DNA from: Hungatella sp.
Lineage (GTDB): Bacteria > Bacillota > Clostridia > Lachnospirales > Lachnospiraceae
NCBI GenBank assembly: GCA_009712635.1
Contig: WASS01000026.1
Span: forward strand, 1-64,000
DNA length: 64,000 nucleotides
Direction: 5' to 3'
Part shown: piece by piece, positions 43,862 to 51,388 of the stretch
Layout of the letters: each line of letters begins with the position of its first letter
How positions within the stretch are numbered: position 1 is the stretch's first letter
The notes under the pieces: generated by a model
What the model was told of the DNA's origin: nothing
Seen by the model: the letters and a program-made list of their open reading frames with translations, nothing else
The model's database searches: none
Translations under genes and position numbers: made by a program

Positions 43862-43933
43862 TGCATCTGATAGGAATCGAACCTACGCACGCGGCTCCGG
43901 AGGCCACTGCTCTATCCACTGAGCTACAGATGC
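43862..43933 (-). tRNA. tRNA-Arg (anticodon CCG)
   Basis: On the minus strand, acceptor GCATCTG pairs with CAGATGC, the anticodon stem GTGGC/GCCGC encloses CTCCGGA with anticodon CCG, and the T-loop is TTCGATT. CCA is not encoded. It reads CGG. Confidence 0.95.
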
Positions 43934-43942
43934 ATCTTTTAC

Positions 43943-43971
43943 ATTCTACTATAGATTGTTTTAAAGCGCAA
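43943..43971 (-). promoter_or_regulatory. Sigma-A promoter of tRNA-Arg
   Basis: On the minus strand TTGCGC (43971-43966), a 17-base spacer, TAGAAT (43948-43943), 9 bases before the tRNA. Confidence 0.82.
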
Positions 43972-43981
43972 GAGTTATTTG

Positions 43982-44010
43982 TTGATTTTTGGCTGTTTTT
44001 TTGTTAGAAT
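43982..44010 (+). promoter_or_regulatory. Sigma-A promoter of the anchored protein gene at 44046
   Basis: TTGATT (43982-43987), a 17-base spacer, TAGAAT (44005-44010) with an extended -10 TGT. Its -35 lies only 10 bases from the divergent tRNA-Arg -35, so the two promoters nearly share their upstream sequence. Confidence 0.8.
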
Positions 44011-44045
44011 AGAGAGGAGATTGTTTCTCCAGGAGGTCAGGTCTA

Positions 44046-44849
44046 ATGAAGGACTTATTAGGAAAATGGAATGGGCTGAAAGCGGAAACCAGACGGTTTT
44101 TGAAGTTTCTCGCCATACCATTGGTTGCAGTAATACTGATCATGGCGGTGGTTGTTTTGGACAAAGCCGGACAGCCCGCGAATGAGCCGGAAACGGTCTC
44201 TGCCAAGGCGGAGAGTACATCACCGCAAAGCGATGAAAATCAGCCGCAGAAGGTAAAAGTTGCACTGCAAAAGGATGCGGTGCCCGAATTGAATGATTTG
44301 ATGAAGTCATACTTTAACGCCAGAAAGAGCTGCGACAAGGACGCACTTTCTAAAGTTTATGGCGGTAAAACCGGGGAAGAGAGTTTGGATCAGCTGGCTT
44401 CCAGAATGGAAGAAGAGGTAAAGTTCTATCAGAGTTTTGAAAATCTGGAATGCTTTTCTACACCTGGAATTTCAGATGGTGACTATGTGGTTTATGCCAG
44501 ATTTGATGTGAAATTCCGTCAGGCAGAGACGATGGCTCCAAGCCTGATTGTGTGTTATGCAAAGACTGCATCGGATGGAAGCTGCTACCTGGTTGCAGAT
44601 AACAGCAAAGAAGAGTCTGAATTTATGCAGGAAGTAAACCAGTCTGATGAAGTGCAAAAGATGGCGAAAGAGGTAAATGAAGGTCTTGAGAAGGCTTTAA
44701 AGTCCGATGAGAATCTTCTGGCAGTTTATAACACCCTGAAAAAAGGGGAAGAAGAGCCGGAAGCTGCTGCAGAAACTACTGGGGAATCAGCCAGTGAGTC
44801 ATCTGGTGAACCGGCCAGTGAATCAGCCAGCCAGTCGAACAATAGTTAA
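44046..44849 (+). CDS. Membrane-anchored protein of unknown function with acidic Ser/Ala-rich tail
   Basis: 267 aa. A short basic cytoplasmic start, one membrane span at about 21-39, a low-complexity linker (about 42-75) and a compact extracellular domain (about 78-210) that may have an NTF2-like cystatin fold ([21 protein letters not shown] at its start). The C-terminal 35 residues are a Glu/Ser/Ala repeat tail ([16 protein letters not shown]). I do not recognise the family by name. Similar proteins occur beside queA in Lachnospiraceae, as far as I can recall. CCAGGAGG precedes the ATG. Confidence 0.7.
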   Translation: MKDLLGKWNGLKAETRRFLKFLAIPLVAVILIMAVVVLDKAGQPANEPETVSAKAESTSPQSDENQPQKVKVALQKDAVPELNDLMKSYFNARKSCDKDALSKVYGGKTGEESLDQLASRMEEEVKFYQSFENLECFSTPGISDGDYVVYARFDVKFRQAETMAPSLIVCYAKTASDGSCYLVADNSKEESEFMQEVNQSDEVQKMAKEVNEGLEKALKSDENLLAVYNTLKKGEEEPEAAAETTGESASESSGEPASESASQSNNS

Positions 44850-44854
44850 AACAG

Positions 44855-44892
44855 ATGCTTCTCTGCGTGGCACCGTGCAGAGGAGCATTTTT
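44855..44892 (+). terminator. Terminator between the anchored protein gene and queA
   Basis: ATGCTTCTCTGC pairs with GCAGAGGAGCAT (12 bp, one G-T pair) with a GTGGCACCGT loop, followed by five T. Confidence 0.82.
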
Positions 44893-44911
44893 GATAAAGG
44901 AGAGTAGTTTT

Positions 44912-45964
44912 ATGAACGTCAGAGATTTTTATTTTGATTTACCTCAGGAGCTGATTGCACAGGATCCGTTAGAGGACCGGTCAGCTTCCAGACTGCTGGT
45001 TCTGGACAAGCATACGGGAGAGATCGAACACAGACATTTTAAAGATATACTGGATTACTTAAAAAAGGGAGACTGTCTGGTTATTAACGATACCAAGGTA
45101 ATTCCGGCAAGGCTATTCGGCGTAAAAGAAGGCACTGAAGCAAAGATCGAGATTCTTCTATTAAAAAGAAGAGACAATGATATCTGGGAAACTCTTGTGA
45201 AACCGGGAAAGAAAGCAAAAGTCGGAACTGTCATATCATTTGGAGAGGGACTTTTAAAAGGAACCGTAATTGATGTGGTGGAAGAAGGGAACCGTCTCAT
45301 CCAGTTTTCTTATGAGGGGATTTTTGAAGAGATTCTGGATCAGCTTGGTCAGATGCCCCTGCCACCCTATATTACCCACCAGCTTCAGGATAAAAACCGG
45401 TATCAGACTGTTTATGCCAAGAATGAAGGATCTGCTGCCGCACCAACTGCAGGTCTGCATTTTACAAAAGAATTATTAATGAAGATACAGGAAAAAGGAG
45501 TGGAGATTGCCCATGTCACACTTCATGTGGGACTTGGGACATTCCGCCCGGTTAAGGTAGACGAGATAGAAGCTCATCACATGCATTCTGAATTCTATAT
45601 CGTAGAAGAAGAGGAAGCAAAAAAGGTGAATGATGCCAAACGAAATGGGGGAAGGATTGTCTGCGTAGGGACTACAAGCTGCAGGACCGTGGAATCTGCA
45701 TCAACGGAAGAAGGTATTTTAAAGGCAGGAAACGGATGGACTGAAATATTTATTTATCCGGGTTATCGCTTTAAGATACTGGATTGTCTGATTACCAATT
45801 TCCATTTGCCTGAATCCACCTTAATTATGCTGGTGTCTGCGCTTGCGGGGAGAGATCATGTACTTCATGCATATGAGGAAGCAGTTCGGGAGAGATACCG
45901 TTTCTTCAGCTTTGGCGATGCCATGTTTCTGACTGACCAGAGGGATCGGGATACAGTCGATTAA
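44912..45964 (+). CDS. queA: tRNA preQ1(34) S-adenosylmethionine ribosyltransferase-isomerase QueA
   Basis: 350 aa, normal for QueA, which transfers the ribosyl of SAM to preQ1 at position 34 of GUN tRNAs to make epoxyqueuosine. [24 protein letters not shown] is the family start, APTAGLHFT and [14 protein letters not shown] are the central signature, and [18 protein letters not shown] is near the end. ATG 44912 lies 8 bases after GGAGAG. The frame back to 44855 crosses the terminator. No tgt, queG or yajC follows. The next gene is rex. Confidence 0.97.
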   Translation: MNVRDFYFDLPQELIAQDPLEDRSASRLLVLDKHTGEIEHRHFKDILDYLKKGDCLVINDTKVIPARLFGVKEGTEAKIEILLLKRRDNDIWETLVKPGKKAKVGTVISFGEGLLKGTVIDVVEEGNRLIQFSYEGIFEEILDQLGQMPLPPYITHQLQDKNRYQTVYAKNEGSAAAPTAGLHFTKELLMKIQEKGVEIAHVTLHVGLGTFRPVKVDEIEAHHMHSEFYIVEEEEAKKVNDAKRNGGRIVCVGTTSCRTVESASTEEGILKAGNGWTEIFIYPGYRFKILDCLITNFHLPESTLIMLVSALAGRDHVLHAYEEAVRERYRFFSFGDAMFLTDQRDRDTVD

Positions 45965-46024
45965 AAAGTGACAAAAGGGTTGCCGGTATCTGTTGTTTGT
46001 TAAATGAGACTGGGGGAAGATTTT

Positions 46025-46708
46025 ATGGAAGAAAAGAGACATATGGTAGGAGGAATATCCAGAAAATCGCTGGAGCGCCTTCCCGTTTATCATCATTATC
46101 TGGAAAAGAAAAGCAGCGATGGATTAGAAACCATTTCCGCACCCGCCATTGCTTTGGATCTTCAGTTAAATGAGGTTCAGGTCCGAAAAGATCTGGCACT
46201 TGTAGCCAAAACAGCAGGAAAGCCCAAAATGGGATATGTAATTAAGGAATTAATTGCAGATATGGAGGAATTTCTGGGATTTCATAACACCAATCAGGCG
46301 GCACTGGTAGGCGTGGGATATCTGGGAAAAGCACTGCTTTCCTATAAAGGCTTTGAACAGTACGGAGTTGAAATTGTTATGGCTTTTGATGCTGACGGAA
46401 GAAAGGTGAATACCAGAATCGGCGGAAAGATGGTGCTTTCCATGGATAAACTGGAGAACCTTTGTCAGCGTATGAATATACACATTGGGATTATTACTGT
46501 TCCTGCTGAATATGCCCAGGGGGTCTGCGACAGGCTGGTGGCAGGCGGAGTGAAGGCCATCTGGAATTTTGCACCGGTTCATCTGACTGTACCGCCCCAT
46601 ATACTGGTTCAAAATGAGAATATGGCAGTCTCTCTTGCAGCACTGTCAAAGTATCTGTATGAAGTGGAAAAGAACGGGTGGCAGGAGACAAAGGAGGAAG
46701 ATGATTGA
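46025..46708 (+). CDS. rex: Redox-sensing transcriptional repressor Rex
   Basis: 227 aa. An N-terminal winged helix (about 10-75, ISRKSLERLPVYHHYL then NEVQVRKDLAL) binds DNA. A Rossmann domain with VGVGYLGKAL (95-104) binds NADH, and a C-terminal helix swaps in the dimer. When NADH/NAD is high, Rex releases fermentation genes such as alcohol dehydrogenase. An iron alcohol dehydrogenase lies two genes downstream. I found no clear TTGTTAANNNNTTAACAA box in this window. ATG 46025 is chosen by the family start. The last 4 bases overlap the LysR start. Confidence 0.95.
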   Translation: MEEKRHMVGGISRKSLERLPVYHHYLEKKSSDGLETISAPAIALDLQLNEVQVRKDLALVAKTAGKPKMGYVIKELIADMEEFLGFHNTNQAALVGVGYLGKALLSYKGFEQYGVEIVMAFDADGRKVNTRIGGKMVLSMDKLENLCQRMNIHIGIITVPAEYAQGVCDRLVAGGVKAIWNFAPVHLTVPPHILVQNENMAVSLAALSKYLYEVEKNGWQETKEEDD

Positions 46709-47622
46709 ATACCGTGTTATTGCAGTATGCGGTTGAAGTGGAAAAGACCGGTTCCATTACACAGGCAGCAGCTAACTTATATATGGATCAGCCGAATCTC
46801 AGCAAGGCGATCAAGACTCTGGAAGAAGGCCTTGGGGCACCTATCTTTAAACGGACTTCCAAGGGTGTTGTGCCAACTGCCAGAGGAAGGATCTTTTTAG
46901 AACATGCCAGAAATGTTCTGATTCAGATCGATGAAATGGAACATCTGTATAAAACAGGAGATGGAAGCGGGGTAGAGTTTTCTCTATCCATGCCTAGAGC
47001 CAGTTATATCAGCACTGCATTTTCCGGTTTTATAAAGGAAATAGGCGCTGAATCCATGATGAACGTATGGCTTCGGGAGACCAATTCCACAGATACCATC
47101 AGGGATGTGGAGACAGGAGAGTACAATCTTGGTATCATCCGGTATCCCGTTGCTTCTGAAAAGTATTATGCAAGGGAGACTGCTGCAAAGGGTCTGATTA
47201 TGGAATCTGTTTTTGAGTATTCTTTAAGGATCCTGATGTCAAACGCCCATCCGCTTGCAGATAAGAATGTGATTGAAGCCGAAGATTTAATGAACTTTAT
47301 TGAGATTGTCCACGGTGATGTTGTTTCCAGTAAAAACGATGATATAGGAGCGGGAATGAAATATCCCAAATCCCCAAAGAGGATTTATGTATATGAACGG
47401 GGCAGCCAGTTTCAGCTTTTGTGTGACAATCAATTGACCTATATGTGGGTATCTCCCATGCCGGATGAGCTGCTAAAGCAGTATCAGCTGGTGGAAAAAC
47501 AATGCGTGAAGAAGAAACGTTTCAGGGATTCAGTCATTTGCCGGAAGGGGTATTCACTTACCGGCTGGGATAAGAAATTTCTTGAACAGTTAAGTTGTGT
47601 AAAGGAAAAATTGGCAGAATAA
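46705..47622 (+). CDS. LysR-family transcriptional regulator
   Basis: 305 aa. An N-terminal LysR helix-turn-helix (about 1-60, TGSITQAAANLYMDQPNLSKAIKTLEEGLG) and a periplasmic-binding-protein-like effector domain (about 90-300). It should sense a small metabolite and act on neighbouring promoters, most plausibly that of the alcohol dehydrogenase at 47746, in the same direction. The start is TTG 46705, 7 bases after AAGGAGG, and overlaps the rex stop (TTGA). No in-frame ATG lies before the helix-turn-helix. Confidence 0.9.
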   Translation: MNTVLLQYAVEVEKTGSITQAAANLYMDQPNLSKAIKTLEEGLGAPIFKRTSKGVVPTARGRIFLEHARNVLIQIDEMEHLYKTGDGSGVEFSLSMPRASYISTAFSGFIKEIGAESMMNVWLRETNSTDTIRDVETGEYNLGIIRYPVASEKYYARETAAKGLIMESVFEYSLRILMSNAHPLADKNVIEAEDLMNFIEIVHGDVVSSKNDDIGAGMKYPKSPKRIYVYERGSQFQLLCDNQLTYMWVSPMPDELLKQYQLVEKQCVKKKRFRDSVICRKGYSLTGWDKKFLEQLSCVKEKLAE

Positions 47623-47631
47623 GAATGTTAA

Positions 47632-47669
47632 ATATATATCAGTATTTATATACTGATATATATTTTTTT
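47632..47669 (+). terminator. Terminator of the rex-lysR operon
   Basis: ATATATATCAGTAT pairs exactly with ATACTGATATATAT (14 bp, loop TTAT) and runs into seven T. Confidence 0.88.
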
Positions 47670-47673
47670 ACCT

Positions 47674-47702
47674 TTGTAATTCCTCCCTATTTGAACTACA
47701 AT
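47674..47702 (+). promoter_or_regulatory. Sigma-A promoter of the iron alcohol dehydrogenase
   Basis: TTGTAA (47674-47679), a 17-base spacer, TACAAT (47697-47702), 43 bases before the ATG. Confidence 0.72.
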
Positions 47703-47745
47703 TATCTCATAGAAACGACAGGAATTTCACAAGGAGGGTTTTACA

Positions 47746-48936
47746 ATGGCTAGATTTACATTACCCAGAGACCTTTATCATGGAAAAGGCTCCCTGGAGG
47801 AAATAAAAAACTTAAAGGGAAAGAAAGCAATTGTTGTCGTAGGCGGCGGATCTATGAAGCGTTTTGGCTTTCTTGACAGAGTGGAAGCATATTTAAAAGA
47901 AGCTGGATTAGAAGTAAAGTTGTTTGAAGGGGTAGAGCCTGATCCCAGCGTTGAAACCGTAATGAAGGGTGCCCAGATGATGCGGGAGTTCGAACCGGAC
48001 TGGATCGTTGCAATCGGCGGCGGATCACCTATTGATGCGGCAAAAGCAATGTGGGCATTTTATGAATACCCGGATACAACTTTTGAGGATTTATGCATTC
48101 CTTTTAATTTCCCGACTTTAAGAACGAAAGCACAGTTCTGCGCCATTCCTTCTACTTCCGGTACTGCTACCGAAGTTACGGCATTCAGCGTTATTACCGA
48201 TTATCACAAGGGCATCAAGTATCCCCTTGCTGACTTTAATATAACACCCGATGTGGCAATTGTTGACCCGGATCTTGCTGAGACCATGCCTAAAAAGCTG
48301 ACAGCTCATACCGGTATGGATGCAATTACCCATGCAATGGAAGCATATGTTTCCACTCTTCACTGCGATTATACCGATCCTCTTGCGCTTCATGCGATCA
48401 AGATGATACATAATGATTTAATTGATTCCTATAACGGAGATATGGCTGCACGTGACCGTATGCATAATGCACAGTGTCTTGCAGGTATGGCATTTTCCAA
48501 TGCACTCCTTGGAATCGTACATTCTATGGCTCATAAAACAGGAGCTGCTTATTCCGGCGGACACATTGTGCATGGCTGTGCCAATGCGATGTATCTTCCG
48601 AAAGTTATTAAGTTTAATGCCAAAGACGCAGAAGCAGCAAAGCGTTATGGTGAGATTGCCCGTTTCATTGGTTTAGAGGGCAGTACAGATGAAGAACTGG
48701 TTGATGCGTTAATTGCTGAGATCCGTTCCATGAACAAGGAGCTGGATATTCCTACCTGTATTAAGGAATATGAAGGCGGAATCATTGACGAAGCAGAGTT
48801 CAATGATAAATTAGCGGCAGTAGCTGAGTTAGCAGTTGGTGATGCATGCACCGGCTCCAACCCACGGGCAATTACCCCGGCAGAGATGGAGAAGCTGTTA
48901 ACCTGTTGTTACTATGATAAAGAGGTAGATTTTTAA
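47746..48936 (+). CDS. Iron-containing alcohol dehydrogenase
   Basis: 396 aa, group III (Fe-dependent) dehydrogenase, probably NAD(P)H-linked butanol/ethanol or 1,3-diol dehydrogenase type. The dinucleotide site is IVVVGGGSMK (about 27-36) and GGGSPIDAAKAM (about 92-103). The metal ligands lie in the segment from AHTGMDAITHAMEAY to HSMAHKTGA and HGCANAMYLP. Cytosolic. It follows rex and a LysR regulator, so redox- or metabolite-dependent expression is likely. AAGGAGG precedes the ATG by about 9 bases. A strong hairpin follows the gene. Confidence 0.93.
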   Translation: MARFTLPRDLYHGKGSLEEIKNLKGKKAIVVVGGGSMKRFGFLDRVEAYLKEAGLEVKLFEGVEPDPSVETVMKGAQMMREFEPDWIVAIGGGSPIDAAKAMWAFYEYPDTTFEDLCIPFNFPTLRTKAQFCAIPSTSGTATEVTAFSVITDYHKGIKYPLADFNITPDVAIVDPDLAETMPKKLTAHTGMDAITHAMEAYVSTLHCDYTDPLALHAIKMIHNDLIDSYNGDMAARDRMHNAQCLAGMAFSNALLGIVHSMAHKTGAAYSGGHIVHGCANAMYLPKVIKFNAKDAEAAKRYGEIARFIGLEGSTDEELVDALIAEIRSMNKELDIPTCIKEYEGGIIDEAEFNDKLAAVAELAVGDACTGSNPRAITPAEMEKLLTCCYYDKEVDF

Positions 48937-48969
48937 GATAATCTCCAATAAAATGTATGCAATGTGTAT

Positions 48970-49003
48970 CACAGGCGCAGGACCGTTTGGTTCTGCGCCT
49001 GTG
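48970..49003 (+). terminator. Hairpin after the alcohol dehydrogenase gene
   Basis: CACAGGCGCAG pairs exactly with CTGCGCCTGTG (11 bp). The T-tract is absent, so termination may be partial. Confidence 0.6.
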
Positions 49004-49019
49004 GTGCGTAAAAAGGAAT

Positions 49020-49048
49020 TTGACAGCAAAAATCATCTGTGATATGGT
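49020..49048 (+). promoter_or_regulatory. Sigma-A promoter of the cbiK-apbE operon
   Basis: TTGACA (49020-49025), a 17-base spacer, TATGGT (49043-49048). Confidence 0.72.
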
Positions 49049-49084
49049 AGTCAGGAAAATGATTAGAAAGTGTGGACCAGAAAG

Positions 49085-49882
49085 ATGAAACAGGCATTAC
49101 TAGTAGTGAGCTTTGGGACAAGTTATAACGAAAGCAGAAGCAAGACCATTGAAGCCATAGAACAGGCTGTAGCTGCTGAATTTCCTTCTTATGAATTCAG
49201 ACGGGCTTTTACCAGTCGGATCATTATAGATATATTAAGAAAACGGGATAATATTATGATTGACGGAGTAGAAGAAGCCATGGAAAAGCTGGCAGCAGAA
49301 GGCTTTAAACGGGTGCTGATCCAACCCACTCTTGTAATGGGTGGAGAAGAATATGACTGTATTGTCAATGCTGTAAAAAAACAGGAAGATACGTTTGACC
49401 AGTTGATGATCGGTGCGCCCCTTCTTTCTTCTGAGGAAGATTATTTAAAACTGACTGAGATCCTGACGGAAGATACAAAGGAATATGATTCGGAGGGTAC
49501 GGAGATTGTGTTTATGGGCCATGGTTCCGAACATGAAGCCAATGCCGCCTATGACCGCCTGGCTGGAATTTTGAAAAAACAGGGATATACCAGGTATCAT
49601 GTGGGAACGGTAGAAGCAGAACCTTCCATTGATGATGTAATAGAAGCACTAAACGGGAAACAGTCAAAACGAGCCGTTCTTCAGCCCTTGATGATTGTAT
49701 GCGGAGATCATGCTCATAATGATATGGCAGGGAAAGACAGTGATTCGTGGAAAAGCCGGCTGGAAGCAGATGGATATGATGTGATCTGCCGGTTGAAAGG
49801 AATGGGTGAAATTGAAGGCGTACGCCGGATGTTTGTGGAGCACGCTAGGGAAGCCGGTAAAAAATTGGAGGATCAGGAATGA
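49085..49882 (+). CDS. cbiK: Sirohydrochlorin cobaltochelatase CbiK
   Basis: 265 aa. CbiK inserts Co2+ (or Fe2+/Ni2+ in relatives) into sirohydrochlorin in anaerobic cobalamin synthesis. The family start is MKQALLVVSFGTSYNESR. The metal-binding histidines correspond to His146 in FMGHGSEHE and His208 in GDHAHNDMAG, and Glu in VMGGEEYD is also conserved. ATG 49085 gives the canonical start although its ribosome site is weak. GTG 49070 in frame is an alternative. No other cobalamin genes are here, so a stray cbiK or a role in haem/sirohaem metal use is possible. It overlaps apbE by 4 bases. Confidence 0.92.
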   Translation: MKQALLVVSFGTSYNESRSKTIEAIEQAVAAEFPSYEFRRAFTSRIIIDILRKRDNIMIDGVEEAMEKLAAEGFKRVLIQPTLVMGGEEYDCIVNAVKKQEDTFDQLMIGAPLLSSEEDYLKLTEILTEDTKEYDSEGTEIVFMGHGSEHEANAAYDRLAGILKKQGYTRYHVGTVEAEPSIDDVIEALNGKQSKRAVLQPLMIVCGDHAHNDMAGKDSDSWKSRLEADGYDVICRLKGMGEIEGVRRMFVEHAREAGKKLEDQE

Positions 49883-50880
49883 AAAAAGGAAAAGCAGCGG
49901 TTCTGGCAGTCTGCCTGGCTGTCAGTCTTCTTACCGGATGTCATAGAAAAATAGAGCCGATCAGTAAATCTGGATTTTTGTTAAATACATTTGTAACAGT
50001 TACCCTTTATGATAACGATGATCCTAAAATATTAAAGGAATGTCTGGATCTGTGCCGTTCCTATGAGAATATTTTCAGTAAAACCATTGAAAGCAGTGAA
50101 GTTTATAAAATCAATCACAGACCTGCACAGGAAACATCTGTGAAGCTGTCACCGGATATGGCTGTCCTGCTTTCTAAAGGGCTTTATTATTCCAAAATAT
50201 CCAATGGTGATTTTGATATTACCATCGAACCGTTGTCTTCCTTATGGGACTTTACGGCTTCGAATCCCGTTATTCCTCCTTCGGATGAAATCAGTGCAGC
50301 GGTGAAGAAAGTAGGTTACCAGAATTTAAAGCTGGAAGATGATACCCTTACCTTTTTATCACCGGATACTTCCCTTGATTTCGGGGCGATTGCGAAGGGC
50401 TATATAGCAGACCGCATGAAAGATTATCTTCTTGAGCAGGGAGTGAAAAGTGCAGTGATTAATCTGGGTGGAAATGTACTCTGTGTGGGGAAGAAACCAG
50501 ATGGAACCCCTTTTAAGATTGGACTGCAAAAGCCCTATGCAGACAGAAATGAGACCATTGAAACATTGAATATAGAAGATATGTCTGTGGTATCCTCCGG
50601 GGTTTATGAGCGTCATTTTGAAAAAGACGGAGTGAACTACCATCATATTTTAAATCCCAGAGACGGCTATCCCTATGAGAACGGGCTGGTTTCCGTCACC
50701 ATTTTATCAAAGCTTTCGGTTGATGGGGATGCATTATCCACCACCTGCTTTTCCGAGGGACTGGAAAAGGGAATGGAGCTGTTAAATTCCATGGATGATG
50801 TTTATGGTGTTTTTATAACCGAGGATGGCAAGGTACACTACACAGAGGGTGCAAAGGACTTTCTGGTAACGTCCCCTTAG
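49879..50880 (+). CDS. apbE: FAD:protein FMN transferase (ApbE), lipoprotein
   Basis: 333 aa. The lipoprotein signal ends at LLTGC (Cys about 21). The ApbE domain covers about 35-325. Conserved segments are FGAIAKGYIADR, VINLGGNVLCVGKKPDG and VDGDALSTTCF near the C-terminus. It flavinylates Thr residues on membrane proteins such as RnfG/RnfD, NqrB/C or FMN-binding-domain proteins on the outer face. No such target is encoded in the window. The start overlaps cbiK by 4 bases (ATGA). Confidence 0.94.
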   Translation: MKKGKAAVLAVCLAVSLLTGCHRKIEPISKSGFLLNTFVTVTLYDNDDPKILKECLDLCRSYENIFSKTIESSEVYKINHRPAQETSVKLSPDMAVLLSKGLYYSKISNGDFDITIEPLSSLWDFTASNPVIPPSDEISAAVKKVGYQNLKLEDDTLTFLSPDTSLDFGAIAKGYIADRMKDYLLEQGVKSAVINLGGNVLCVGKKPDGTPFKIGLQKPYADRNETIETLNIEDMSVVSSGVYERHFEKDGVNYHHILNPRDGYPYENGLVSVTILSKLSVDGDALSTTCFSEGLEKGMELLNSMDDVYGVFITEDGKVHYTEGAKDFLVTSP

Positions 50881-50948
50881 ATTCCCTTTACAATTTCCGA
50901 TGCCTATAATACAATAGAGGAAATGTGTTTTACAGGAGAACAGCTATT

Positions 50949-51383
50949 ATGATTAAAAAAATATGGGACAAGGTTATGAACCGGGAGGTCATATCCTATT
51001 TGGTATTTGGTGTCCTTACCACGGTAGTCAACTGGATTGTGTATGTTGGAATGGTGAAGGCCGGAGTCGACTATCGGATCAGTACTGCAGCAGCCTGGCT
51101 GGTTTCTGTGCTGTTTGCATTTGGTGTTAATAAAATCTTTGTATTTCAAAGCTATGATCTGCATCTGGGATTTGTAGTGAAGGAGATTATTTCCTTTACT
51201 GCATGCAGGGCTGCATCAGGTGTCATGGAAATGGTTCTTATGGTGATAATGGTTTCCTGGCTCAATATGGATGAATATGTAAGCAAAATACTGGTGTCCA
51301 TCGTTGTTGTGATTGTAAATTATGTATTCAGTAAGCTTTTCATATTCCGAAAGAGTGAGGTTCCCCCTTGTAAAGAGAGGTAA
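50949..51383 (+). CDS. GtrA family membrane protein
   Basis: 144 aa with four membrane spans and the GtrA pattern: LVFGVLTTVVNWIVYVG at the start and KLFIFRKSE at the end. GtrA-type proteins help move undecaprenyl-linked sugars in O-antigen or teichoic acid glycosylation. Its neighbour, a YfhO-type protein 5 bases downstream, belongs to the same kind of surface polymer glycosylation system. ATG 50949 has AGGAG 10 bases before it, and a TATAAT lies at 50905-50910. Confidence 0.87.
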   Translation: MIKKIWDKVMNREVISYLVFGVLTTVVNWIVYVGMVKAGVDYRISTAAAWLVSVLFAFGVNKIFVFQSYDLHLGFVVKEIISFTACRAASGVMEMVLMVIMVSWLNMDEYVSKILVSIVVVIVNYVFSKLFIFRKSEVPPCKER

Positions 51384-51388
51384 GTAAA

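Noticed and set aside
47623-47745. Possible Rex box before the alcohol dehydrogenase
   Set aside because: No TTGTTAA-N4-TTAACAA match was found; the only strong symmetry is the LysR terminator.
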